Source: Massilioclostridium coli (GTDB taxonomy: Bacteria; Bacillota; Clostridia; Oscillospirales; Ruminococcaceae). From it: 64,000 nt of DNA. The stretch covers positions 310,001-374,000 of the forward strand of contig NZ_FMIZ01000007.1 in the NCBI RefSeq assembly GCF_900095865.1, given 5' to 3'. Position 1 is the first letter of the stretch, and the number at the start of each line of letters is the position of its first letter. Positions 19,801-26,374 of this stretch are shown here, piece after piece. The position numbers and the translations under genes are program-made. The notes under the pieces were generated by a model. That model did not search any database. It was given only the letters and a program-made list of their open reading frames with translations, and was not told the origin of the DNA.

Positions 19801-21743
19801 TGTCGATCAAAGTCAATGAAGGAAATGCGATTGCCAATGAGCTGATCCGAGGCCGTATTGACGGGATCAAATACGGAGAAAACCCGGATGGCGGTGATGA
19901 CCTGACCTTAGAAGGCGCTGTCATTGGTCTGTTTGCTCCTGACACAGAGGAATTTAACGAAGAAAATGCTCTTATGACGGTTACTTCCGGGGAAAACGGT
20001 ACTTTCTCCTTTGAAAATGTACCGTTCGGTCATTGGATCATTGCGGAGATTGCCAGTCCGTCCGGCTTGTATTCCATTAGTGAGGAACAGCACCATGTAT
20101 ATGTGGGAACAGACGGTCAGGTCATTGAAATTCAGATTGACAACACTTTGATCCACGGAACCGTGCAGGTCATCAAGACCGAGGCGGTGGATCCTTCCAA
20201 AACTACGGAAGATGAATCGGCAGAAAAAGAAAGCGGCAATCCGTTTATGCACCGTCTTGCCGGAGCTGTCTTTGAACTTTATGAGGATACGGACGGTGAT
20301 AAGGAACTGACCGAAAATGATAAGCTGATCGGTGAACTGGAAGAAACAGACGCAGGATTCCATGAAATGAGCGGGCTTCTGGCAAAGGGATATTTTGTGA
20401 AAGAAAAGAAAGCGCCGGAAGGATTTGAGATCGATCCAAACGCTTATTACTTCTCTATCACCGAAGATGGACAGGTGGTTGTGATTGAAAACGGAGAAAC
20501 AGGTTACGGCTTTGTCAATGAAGCCTACCGCGGAAACTTAAAGATCGTCAAAGATTCCAGTGACGGGCGAAAAGACGGTTTTGCCTTTGAGGTAAAGAGT
20601 AAAGACGGTACTTATTGTGAGACCTTTACCACTCCTGAAAACGGAATCATTGAAATTACCGGTTTGCGTATCGGCGTTTATACGGTAACGGAGATCCGAA
20701 ACAAGGCCAGTGAGGACTATATCATTCCTGACGGGGCTACGGTAGAGATCAAGACCGGAGAAACCGCTGTGGTACAGTTCTTTAACGAAAAACCGGAGGA
20801 ACCGGATACTCCTGATACACCGGACAAACCGCACACCCCTGACACACCGAAAAAACCAGTGCCTCAGACCGGCGATGATTACAACCTGTATCTGTGGAGC
20901 GGCTTATTTGCCCTTGCAATGATCGGTACCGGTGTTTCCTTTTTCTGCTGTGTCCGCAAAGGGAAAGGGAAAAAATACCGCATTGCTGCCGGAAGTGTTC
21001 TTCTGGCTTTTGCCGCCGGAACCATAGGCAGTGCCTTCCTTCTCTCCGGGGAGATCAGCCAGTATGAGAAAAGCAAAGAGGCGTATAACGAGCTGCACCA
21101 GTATGTAGAGGCCGTTTCAGAAACGAAAAGCAGCCCGGAAGAATCCGCAGATGCTTCCGACAGCAGGCTGCCTTCGGTAAACTTTGAAGAACTTCTGCAA
21201 AAAGGACCGGACGTAAAGGCGTGGCTTGCCCTTCCCGATACTTCGATCAATTATCCAGTCGTCCAGGGAAAAGACAATGACTATTATCTGAAACACTTGT
21301 ACGACGGAACGGCAAACAAGACCGGCAGTATATTCCTTGATTATGAGAACAAGCCGGAGTTTACAGACCGCAACAACATTATTTACGGTCATAATATGCG
21401 CGACGGATCCATGTTCTCTACCTTGCGGGAATATGCAGACCAAGGGTACTATGACGCACACCCGGTCATGTACCTGATGACGCCAAAGAAAAATTATGTG
21501 ATGGAGATTTTCTCTGCCTTTGTTGCAAGCCCCGGCGAATCAGGAAACAAGACCTCCCCCTGGGAACTTTCCTGGAAAGATGACGGAGCTTATACCACAT
21601 GGCTTTCTGCCATGCAGGAACGATCTCTTGTTAAAACGGAGGCTTCCGTCACTTCCAGCGACCGGGTGTTGACGCTCTCTACCTGCACCAATAACGGCGC
21701 CGACCGTTTTCTGGTAATGGGGAAACTGATTGAAACTGAATAA
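16881..21743 (+). CDS. SpaA-type thioester adhesin fused to class B sortase
   Basis: One uninterrupted 1620-residue frame (GTG 16881). Order: signal peptide (about 8-35, ending SVFAASEG); thioester domain with Cys in WVYCIESG and Gln in MAAQCIIWEYQQ (about 70-200); then roughly nine SpaA/Cna-B-like beta repeats with recurring VEKRDA, GAVFELYED and E-x-x-AP-x-GY motifs (about 335-1300), probably closed by isopeptide bonds. A proline-rich stalk and sorting motif VPQTGDD (1327-1333), transmembrane helix (1337-1358), basic loop RKGKGKKYR and a second helix (1369-1390) follow. Last is a class B sortase domain with His1504 (YGHNM), Cys1602 (TLSTC) and Arg1609. In related ICEs adhesin and sortase B are normally separate genes. 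The topology puts both domains outside. Confidence 0.9.
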   Translation: MNMKTFRKRGVSRILSAFLCVLIALGMLPTSVFAASEGQRASSAYGDTVMGSDGKPYRSPSGYYTMTYHSDGTNSYSYHNGNVVYQHFVLSENGGAFRWVYCIESGIRFGDSDDGYYSEHTENSRYFNQLPATAQRGIMMASLYGWQPGAPLPISGINADDWYMAAQCIIWEYQQQLRSDPHSRHDHGKVAGNTFYRIVQGRPAEKAYNWILDQIASHSTIPSFTGTSAQNAPVQELKWDTEKKIYTLTLTDTNNLNIDLQALSDSGISVTRNGNKYTFTSKKMIVSPIAVQYRKNVPIGENMLIWGRSGWQTMMTGAKDPVSFYMQIKTETYGKAKIVKTSEDGIVEGISFQITGNGVDETVVTGKDGTISKDLLPGTYLVTEKPVDRYVTPASQYVTIESGQTSSVQFSNILKKFRVLVHKADADTGTAQGDASLAGAKYGLYKGGELIDTFTTGPDGSFMTGYYVCGDDWTLREIEPSNGYLLDETVHEVGASPSLYEVELNTTENNVTEKVIYGNIQIVKHTDEKDPDVDDSEHSDDANAGIIEKPEEGAVFEVYLTNSGSYEEAKESERDLLTTDSDGFAASKMLPYGRYTVHQIEGEDGKAFVPDFTVYINEDGHTYSYILNNTTITSRVRVEKRDAETDQIIPIPGTGFRIKDLETGEFISQEIYYPNPETIDIFYTSDEGWLMLPEPLKTGNYELHEVAAPEGYVLSKEPVPFTVDGSEAVVTVVQHNKPQKGQITISKTGEVFASVQENDGFYLPVYEVMGLPGAVYDLIADEDIYTGDGTLRVAKDTVVATLTTGDDGTAVSDPLYLGCYRLEERKAPDGMVLDPEPIYTELTYAGQETEITQAAVGVYDERQKAAVELLKGLETDETFGLGLGEEYKDITFGLYASEDITALDGSVIPEGGLLEVVGVSPMEDVPGQFSAGFMTDLPFGSFYVQERTTNDAYVISDQKYPVVFEYAGQETGLVSIKVNEGNAIANELIRGRIDGIKYGENPDGGDDLTLEGAVIGLFAPDTEEFNEENALMTVTSGENGTFSFENVPFGHWIIAEIASPSGLYSISEEQHHVYVGTDGQVIEIQIDNTLIHGTVQVIKTEAVDPSKTTEDESAEKESGNPFMHRLAGAVFELYEDTDGDKELTENDKLIGELEETDAGFHEMSGLLAKGYFVKEKKAPEGFEIDPNAYYFSITEDGQVVVIENGETGYGFVNEAYRGNLKIVKDSSDGRKDGFAFEVKSKDGTYCETFTTPENGIIEITGLRIGVYTVTEIRNKASEDYIIPDGATVEIKTGETAVVQFFNEKPEEPDTPDTPDKPHTPDTPKKPVPQTGDDYNLYLWSGLFALAMIGTGVSFFCCVRKGKGKKYRIAAGSVLLAFAAGTIGSAFLLSGEISQYEKSKEAYNELHQYVEAVSETKSSPEESADASDSRLPSVNFEELLQKGPDVKAWLALPDTSINYPVVQGKDNDYYLKHLYDGTANKTGSIFLDYENKPEFTDRNNIIYGHNMRDGSMFSTLREYADQGYYDAHPVMYLMTPKKNYVMEIFSAFVASPGESGNKTSPWELSWKDDGAYTTWLSAMQERSLVKTEASVTSSDRVLTLSTCTNNGADRFLVMGKLIETE

Positions 21744-21756
21744 ATAACAAAAACAC

Positions 21757-21785
21757 AGGCACGGAGGCTTACAACTTCCGTGCCT
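21757..21785 (+). terminator. Hairpin after the adhesin-sortase gene
   Basis: GGCACGGA (21758-21765) and TCCGTGCC (21777-21784) form 8-base arms over an 11-base loop, just after the stop at 21743. There is no clear U-run, so termination may be partial and the next gene (21805) may be reached by read-through. Confidence 0.6.
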
Positions 21786-21804
21786 TATCTTATGGAGGAT
21801 ATAT

Positions 21805-22287
21805 ATGGTAAATCGAATTGTTCCTATTTCCGGCTATGTTCATTTGTACCGTTCCATGCTGCGGTTTTATGATATGCCGAGCGCTAAGCTAAAGGAAATG
21901 CTCTATCTTTTAAATACTGCAAATCTGGACAGTTACGGCTTTCATCACCCGGAGGTCCATGTGGTGGAAAGCGGTCCTGTGGCCTTCTGCGGGTGGCTGG
22001 ACCACCGCTGTGAACGCCCTTACCGCACAGAAGTACAGCTTTACAAAGCGCTGCTCTCTTTAAAAAGAAGTATTGACCGGGAATGTATCATTACTGCTCA
22101 GCGGGAAGCTCTGCAAATGCTGTGCTGTGTGATCGGCAATCTGGAATACCGCTTCTTTAAAGCGTATGGTATGGAGATTGAAGATAAACGTACTGTTTAC
22201 AGTGCGTGTACCTACCATCTTGTTCCAAAGGAAGATGAACCGAGCGTATGCTTAATGCGTGACTGGATCTATCTGCCGAGTGCCTAA
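21805..22287 (+). CDS. Hypothetical ICE protein
   Basis: This 160-residue protein starts at ATG 21805 after TGGAGG. I do not recognise a named domain. It is soluble, rather rich in Tyr/Leu/Cys, with LYRSMLRFYDMPSAKLKEMLYLLNTA near the N-terminus and CGWLDHRCERPYRTEVQLYKAL in the middle. There is no signal peptide and no membrane segment. It lies at the end of the transfer operon and before an independent promoter, so it is likely an accessory ICE gene transcribed with the adhesin. Codon use matches the ICE backbone. Confidence 0.65.
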   Translation: MVNRIVPISGYVHLYRSMLRFYDMPSAKLKEMLYLLNTANLDSYGFHHPEVHVVESGPVAFCGWLDHRCERPYRTEVQLYKALLSLKRSIDRECIITAQREALQMLCCVIGNLEYRFFKAYGMEIEDKRTVYSACTYHLVPKEDEPSVCLMRDWIYLPSA

Positions 22288-22351
22288 AGAGTCAGTCTGA
22301 AATCATACATAAGGTACGGGATATATTTTTCTCACCTTACCCCACACTATG

Positions 22352-22380
22352 TTGATATTTCTTGAAATGTTGGGTATAAT
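22352..22380 (+). promoter_or_regulatory. Sigma-A promoter of the DUF3990/DUF3791 operon
   Basis: TTGATA (22352-22357), an exact 17-base spacer, then TATAAT (22375-22380). It is the best consensus promoter in the region. Transcription would start near 22387, only about 11 bases before ATG 22398, so the first gene has an almost absent leader. Confidence 0.85.
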
Positions 22381-22397
22381 ATAGATGGGTGAGAACA

Positions 22398-22700
22398 ATG
22401 AGCTTAATTATCAGTACCGTAAAAAAAGAAAAACAGCGGATCGATTATATGCTGGAAAAATACCGGGAAATGCTGGCAGGACTTCCCAAAGGTACGATCT
22501 CTGAAAAGAAAGTCAACGGGAATACCTACTGCTACTTAAAATACCGGGATGGCAAAAAAGTAGTGTCAAAATATATTGGGAAAAATGATGTTGAATCCAT
22601 ACGCGGACAGATTGAAAAGCGGCGTCATGTGGAGGCAATGATCCAATCCCTGACAGAAGAACAGAAACTTGCAAAAAAAGTATTGGAGGGAAAGATATGA
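22398..22700 (+). CDS. Small protein, probable antitoxin or partner of DUF3990
   Basis: This 100-residue protein starts at ATG 22398, with GTG 22389 in frame as an alternative. The middle ([31 protein letters not shown]) is the basic beta-hairpin seen in many small proteins next to toxins and recombinases. It is flanked by helices ([17 protein letters not shown] and [20 protein letters not shown]). I cannot give a family name with certainty. It overlaps the DUF3990 gene by 4 bases (ATGA) and is first in the operon behind a strong promoter, the usual place of an antitoxin or DNA-binding partner. Confidence 0.6.
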   Translation: MSLIISTVKKEKQRIDYMLEKYREMLAGLPKGTISEKKVNGNTYCYLKYRDGKKVVSKYIGKNDVESIRGQIEKRRHVEAMIQSLTEEQKLAKKVLEGKI

Positions 22701-23188
22701 TCTTATATCACGGAAGTAATGTGGTGGTTTCCGAGCCGAAACTGATTAAGCAGAACCGCTTTCTGGATTTTGGGTTTGGCTTCTATACGACTACCAATAA
22801 AAAACAGGCGGTCTCTTTTGCGGAAAAGGTGTACCGCAGACGCAAGGAAGGCGGAAAGATCGTCAATGTCTATGAGATTGACGAACAGAAAGCCTTTTCG
22901 GAATGTTCGGTGCTCCGCTTTGAATCCGCAGATGAATCGTGGCTGGATTTTGTATCGGATAACAGATCCGGCAATTATGAAGGCCCGGAATATGATTTTG
23001 TTTATGGCCCTGTTGCAAACGATGACGTTTATACAACCTTTACCCTCTATACATCCGGTGTTCTGACAAAGGAACAGACATTGGAAGCGTTAAAGATCAA
23101 GAAGCTGTATAATCAGTTGGTCGTAGGTTCTGAAAAGGCGTTGGGTTATCTCAAATTTGCAGGAACTTTACCGGAGGTGGAATGGTGA
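22697..23188 (+). CDS. DUF3990 protein, ADP-ribosyltransferase-like toxin candidate
   Basis: This 163-residue protein starts at ATG 22697. The N-terminus [14 protein letters not shown], then [22 protein letters not shown], is the DUF3990 signature. It resembles the H-Y-G and GFYTT elements of the NAD-binding fold of ADP-ribosyltransferases. Further on, [19 protein letters not shown] could carry the catalytic acidic region. Family members occur beside DUF3791 genes in bacterial genomes, suggesting a toxin-antitoxin or defence role; the enzymatic function is inferred from fold similarity. It is translationally coupled on both sides. Confidence 0.75.
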   Translation: MILYHGSNVVVSEPKLIKQNRFLDFGFGFYTTTNKKQAVSFAEKVYRRRKEGGKIVNVYEIDEQKAFSECSVLRFESADESWLDFVSDNRSGNYEGPEYDFVYGPVANDDVYTTFTLYTSGVLTKEQTLEALKIKKLYNQLVVGSEKALGYLKFAGTLPEVEW

Positions 23189-23427
23189 TGGATGAAAAGA
23201 AATTTGAAGCTATGCTGACCTTGATCGTGCCAAAGACCGTAAATTTGATTACGGAAAACTACCCTTATGATGAAGTTACGGCATATAAAGAGTTTTATGC
23301 TTCAAAGGTTTATGCCCTGTTGGAGCAGGAAGATACAAAACTGTGGCATTTCAGCCCTTTGACCTTATTCAATATGTTTGACGAGGAAAAAAGGACCGGA
23401 GATTTCACAATCCCGGAGGAGGTATGA
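23188..23427 (+). CDS. Hypothetical protein between DUF3990 and DUF3791
   Basis: This 79-residue acidic helical protein has GGAGGTGG at about 23173-23180. ATG 23188 is better spaced from it than ATG 23182, and it shares one base with the DUF3990 stop. It contains VPKTVNLITENYPYDEVTAYKEFYASKVYALLEQEDTK; residues such as KVYALLEQEDTKLWHFSP look like the DUF3791-type helical proteins that pair with DUF3990. It has no transmembrane segment. It may be a second antitoxin-like partner. Confidence 0.6.
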   Translation: MDEKKFEAMLTLIVPKTVNLITENYPYDEVTAYKEFYASKVYALLEQEDTKLWHFSPLTLFNMFDEEKRTGDFTIPEEV

Positions 23428-23429
23428 TT

Positions 23430-23642
23430 ATGAGCAAAGAAGGAAATTTTTTAGCGTACTGTATTGAAAAATATAAATCCGCGAAACACCTGACCGGAAA
23501 ACAAGTCAGTGAGCTGTTTTCCAAGTACAATGTATGGGATTATATTTACTCTTGTTTTGAGGCGCTGCATACGACCGGAGATCATTATATCGTAGAAGAT
23601 ATTGACCTGTATATTGAGGCACGTCAGCAGGCAATGGCATAA
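23430..23642 (+). CDS. DUF3791 family protein, antitoxin candidate
   Basis: This 70-residue protein is a clear DUF3791 member: MSKEGNFLAYCIEKYKSAK, then LTGKQVSELFSKYNVWDYIYSCFEALHTTG and YIVEDIDLYIEARQ. GGAGGAGG upstream suits ATG 23430 better than ATG 23424. DUF3791 proteins are found next to DUF3990 and similar genes and are presumed to neutralise them. It is the last gene of the operon and is followed by a strong terminator. Confidence 0.8.
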   Translation: MSKEGNFLAYCIEKYKSAKHLTGKQVSELFSKYNVWDYIYSCFEALHTTGDHYIVEDIDLYIEARQQAMA

Positions 23643-23667
23643 AACAGATTACAATATCCGCTTATTT

Positions 23668-23697
23668 AACCCGTTTGTTTTAAACAAGCGGGTTTTT
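23668..23697 (+). terminator. Rho-independent terminator
   Basis: AACCCG-T-TTGTTT pairs with its complement ending CGGGTT and runs into TTTTT (23668-23697). It ends the DUF3990/DUF3791 operon just before the ribosome binding site of the nucleotide cluster. Confidence 0.85.
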
Positions 23698-23722
23698 CTA
23701 TGTCTAAAAGGAGGTGTCGTAT

Positions 23723-24049
23723 ATCGATCAAAAAGAATTTCATCGCATTTTTCAGGAGCAGGTCAGAGAATGTGACCGCCTGTTAAACCGCAAGGCAAAA
23801 GAATATACCGGGGATAACCCGGACCGCCTCAGCGCTTTTAAGACGGCTGCGGTCATTCAGGGAAGCACCCCACAGCGGGCACTTGCCGGTATGATGGCAA
23901 AGCATATCATTTCTATTTATGATATGTGTTTTTCGCAGGAGGCTTCTTTTGAAACGGAGGTCTGGAATGAAAAAATCACAGATACTTTGAACTACTTATT
24001 TTTATTAAAAGCTATTGTAAAGGAGGAAAACGACCATCAATCGAATTGA
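23723..24049 (+). CDS. Small phage-type nucleotide-metabolism-like protein, ATC start
   Basis: This protein of about 108 residues contains CDRLLNRKAKEYTGDNPDRLSAFKTAAVIQG-type phrases, then RALAGMMAKHIISIYDMC and ITDTLNYLFLLKAIV. This all-helical pattern (KEY-x-x-D-R-L-x-x-F, KH-x-x-S) occurs in phage proteins related to nucleotide pyrophosphohydrolases or nucleotide-modification domains (DUF1599/Nmad-like). The assignment is tentative. AAAAGGAGG at 23706-23714 has its ideal start at 23723, which is ATC (MDQKEF). The only ATG/GTG/TTG in frame, GTG 23714, overlaps the ribosome binding site itself. It overlaps the thyX gene by 14 bases. Confidence 0.6.
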   Translation: MDQKEFHRIFQEQVRECDRLLNRKAKEYTGDNPDRLSAFKTAAVIQGSTPQRALAGMMAKHIISIYDMCFSQEASFETEVWNEKITDTLNYLFLLKAIVKEENDHQSN

Positions 24050-24803
24050 AACATGTGTATTAAACTGTTATGCTGTGGAGGAAGCAGAAAAAAATATGGT
24101 ATTTACTGCCAGACTGACACAGCGGGGGCATAAGATCCAGTCAATGAAGGATCTTATGGAGTTATATCAAAAATCTTATACCGGGGAAACGGTTAGAACT
24201 ATCAGCTCCCTTCCACACCCTGCCGTACAGAAATTTGCGGTTATCACCGTAGCTGTGGTCGGCGCCAGCAGACGTTTCCTGGCACAGATTACCCGGCACC
24301 AAAATGAGACTAAATTTATGAGCGCGTCTTTGCAGTACAGTGATTATGCCGGTCATGCGGACTTTGTGGTTCCCTATGAGGTTTTAACAGCCGATCCGTC
24401 AATCCGTGACTTCTATCTGAAAAGCTGCCGGGAAGCAATGAGCGCTTATGAAAAGCTGGAAACAATGGGGATTTCCAATGATTCAGCCGGTTATCTGGCA
24501 TTGCAGAGCCTTCGCAATATCCTGATTATCAGTGCAACGCCCTATCAGTGGAAACACATGATCGGACAGCGGGTATGCAGGCGCAATACAGAGGAAACCC
24601 GGTATGTACTCTTAAAAATATGGGATGACCTGTATCATTTGAGTCCTCAGCTATTTTCACCGGAGCAGACCGGTCCTTTCTGTCAGAGGGATTGCTGCAA
24701 AGAAAAAAAGATGTCCTGCACGCAGCCTGTTCCAAAAGATATGCTGCCGTCAGAGCTTCTTTTGCAGGACTTTCCCGGAATTGGGAAAGGAGGATGCCCT
24801 TGA
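24036..24803 (+). CDS. thyX: ThyX-like flavin-dependent thymidylate synthase, divergent
   Basis: About 255 residues. ThyX makes dTMP from dUMP with FAD and folate. The core reads RRFLAQITRHQNETKFMSAS-LQYSDY (about residues 80-105), corresponding to the ThyX RHR-x7-S signature but with Gln for the third residue and altered spacing. Later RNILIISATPYQWKHMIGQRVCRRNTEETRYVLLKIW matches the family C-terminal helix region. The end carries a cysteine cluster (CQRDCCKEKKMSC). AAAGGAGG (24019-24026) points to ATC 24036, giving NRIETCVLNCY; the first standard start, GTG 24075, lies 39 bases later without a site. It may be a paralogue with altered substrate. Confidence 0.75.
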   Translation: MNRIETCVLNCYAVEEAEKNMVFTARLTQRGHKIQSMKDLMELYQKSYTGETVRTISSLPHPAVQKFAVITVAVVGASRRFLAQITRHQNETKFMSASLQYSDYAGHADFVVPYEVLTADPSIRDFYLKSCREAMSAYEKLETMGISNDSAGYLALQSLRNILIISATPYQWKHMIGQRVCRRNTEETRYVLLKIWDDLYHLSPQLFSPEQTGPFCQRDCCKEKKMSCTQPVPKDMLPSELLLQDFPGIGKGGCP

Positions 24804-25213
24804 AGATAAAGATTCTTGATTTTGGACTGCCTAAGGAACATCTTCCCTTCCGCTCCCATGATAATGACGCGGGCGCTGATGTGTATCTGCCTTTTGACTG
24901 TACCGTAAATCCCGGAGAAGTCGCCAAAATCCCTTTAGGCTTTGGTCTGGAACTACCGGACGGGTATGCGGGATATATTTTCCCAAGAAGCAGCCTTGCG
25001 GCTAAGGGGATCGTATGCGAACTGCCGCCTGTTGATTCCGGGTATCGCGGACAGATCCATGCAATCGTCAGCAATGTAGGCAGCCAAAAACAGCAGCTTT
25101 CCAAAGGCTCCCGGATCGGCCAGCTTGTCATTATGCCGGTAATTATTGCCGAGTTTGTCCTTGAATTTGGAGAAGCCAGAGGAACCGGCGCTTTTGGCAG
25201 TACGGGAAAATAA
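24800..25213 (+). CDS. dut: dUTPase (dUTP diphosphatase)
   Basis: This 137-residue trimeric-type dUTPase hydrolyses dUTP to dUMP, the substrate of thymidylate synthase. All five motifs are visible: AGADVYLP (I), PRSSLAAKG (II), VDSGYRGQIHAIVSNVG (III, with catalytic Asp and Tyr), GSRIGQLVI (IV) and GTGAFGSTG (V). GGAGG at 24789-24793 fits the TTG at 24800 with a 6-base gap, while ATG 24794 abuts the site. The TTG overlaps the thyX TGA, so the two enzymes of one pathway are coupled. ICE and phage dUTPases also serve to keep uracil out of DNA. Confidence 0.95.
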   Translation: MKIKILDFGLPKEHLPFRSHDNDAGADVYLPFDCTVNPGEVAKIPLGFGLELPDGYAGYIFPRSSLAAKGIVCELPPVDSGYRGQIHAIVSNVGSQKQQLSKGSRIGQLVIMPVIIAEFVLEFGEARGTGAFGSTGK

Positions 25214-25255
25214 GGGTAATCTCTATCCTTTTGGGGAATACTGATAAAAGATTAA

Positions 25256-25283
25256 AGCGGCCAGCTTCAATCGGCTGACCGCT
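25256..25283. terminator. Bidirectional terminator between dut and the XRE gene
   Basis: AGCGGCCAGC (from 25256) and GCTGACCGCT (to 25283) form a nearly perfect stem over a 7-base loop. Read on the minus strand it is followed by TTTAATCTTTT. It separates the convergent dut and XRE genes. Confidence 0.75.
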
Positions 25284-25601
25284 CTACTTCTTATCATTGA
25301 TTTTTTTCATAATACCCAGGATATAGTTCAATGATGTATCGTCCAGTTTTTTTGCTTCCTCGATGAACGCTTTGAGTTCTTCGGGGTTCTTATTTTCTTC
25401 ATCAAAAAATTCCTGCGGCGTGATATTTAAAAACTCACAGATATAGAAAAAGGACTGCATGGAAGGCATGGTTTTCTTATTCTCTATGGAATTGATGTAA
25501 TTGTTTGCCTGTCCGATGGATAACGACATATCTCTTGCGGAGATACCCTTTTTCATTCTAAGCTGTGCCAGTCTTTGTGGGAAAAAATCTTCATACATCA
25601 T
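25284..25601 (-). CDS. XRE-family HTH transcriptional regulator
   Basis: This 105-residue protein is on the opposite strand. An N-terminal HTH_3 domain reads FFPQRLAQLRMKKGISARDMSLSIGQANNYINSIENKKTMPSMQSF, with recognition helix around QANNYINSIE. It is followed by FLNITPQEFFDEE and a helical C-terminus for dimerisation (KKLDDTSLNYILGIMKKIND). It is divergent from the SLOG gene at 25745 and probably controls that intergenic region, where a sigma-A-like promoter lies. The ATG at 25601 suits the GGGTGG site; ATG 25598 is one codon further. Confidence 0.88.
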   Translation of the reverse strand: MMYEDFFPQRLAQLRMKKGISARDMSLSIGQANNYINSIENKKTMPSMQSFFYICEFLNITPQEFFDEENKNPEELKAFIEEAKKLDDTSLNYILGIMKKINDKK

Positions 25602-25674
25602 GCACACCACCCTTCTGTAATAGATTGTACCTTACAGATATTTTCTATCCGAAAGGTTTAAAAGGGTGTTTTGC

Positions 25675-25703
25675 TTGACTTAAAGAATTGTAGCTTTTAA
25701 AAT
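25675..25703 (+). promoter_or_regulatory. Promoter of the SLOG gene
   Basis: TTGACT (25675-25680), a 17-base spacer and TAAAAT (25698-25703). It lies in the divergent region between the XRE regulator and the gene at 25745, so it is a likely target of that repressor. Confidence 0.7.
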
Positions 25704-25744
25704 TAGAAATATGATAGTTTTAATTTAGCAATGAGGTGGAAATC

Positions 25745-26221
25745 GTGAAAATTTGTTGTGTAACCGGTCATCGTGACATACCCGAATCCCTGACTGAACA
25801 AGTGCGGCAGGGTCTTATACGGGAAGTGGAAAAAGCAATCCGGGATGGTTTTACCTATTTCATATCCGGCTTTGCGGAAGGAACAGACCTTTTATTTGCA
25901 GAGATCGTTTTGGAGAAACAGAAAGAACATGAGGCAGTACAGTTGGAGGCGGCGATTCCATACCGCAACCGGTATATAAAGCTGATGAAGGCAGAGGATA
26001 CAAAAGCCATGCTGGAAAATTGCTGTCATGTAGAGATTGTCAGTGAAAAGCTGGCTTCCAATGTTTATATGAAGCGCAACCGCTACATGGTGGATCGGTC
26101 CAATCGCGTGATCGCAGTCTATGACGGACGGGAAACCGGCGGCACAGTAGCAACGATCCGGCTGGCACACAGCAAACGGAAAGAATTGAGGGAAATTCCG
26201 GTCGGTCTTATGATACAGTAA
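25745..26221 (+). CDS. SLOG-domain protein (DUF1273/YpsA-like)
   Basis: About 158 residues; GAGGTGG upstream fits GTG 25745 (KICCVTGHRDIP). The Rossmann-like SLOG fold is shown by CCVTGHRDIP at the N-terminus, YFISGFAEGTDLLFAEIVL (the G-x-A-x-G-xD motif) and SNRVIAVYDGRETGGTVATIRLA near the C-terminus. SLOG proteins bind nucleotides or nucleotide-derived ligands; several relatives act in conflict or stress systems. DUF1273 copies are frequent in ICEs with no settled function. It is transcribed from its own promoter opposite an XRE repressor. Confidence 0.85.
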   Translation: MKICCVTGHRDIPESLTEQVRQGLIREVEKAIRDGFTYFISGFAEGTDLLFAEIVLEKQKEHEAVQLEAAIPYRNRYIKLMKAEDTKAMLENCCHVEIVSEKLASNVYMKRNRYMVDRSNRVIAVYDGRETGGTVATIRLAHSKRKELREIPVGLMIQ

Positions 26222-26374
26222 TGGTCCTTTTCTTGGATGGTTCTGGAAGATTGTCGGTAGATATGTTCATATCTTTGTGATAAAATTTCCTTATAAGACA
26301 GACATTCGGAATCGGGATTTATGCTGAAGGAATCCCTTTTTATCAAATGATACGGTAAGGAAAGGAAGATACAT

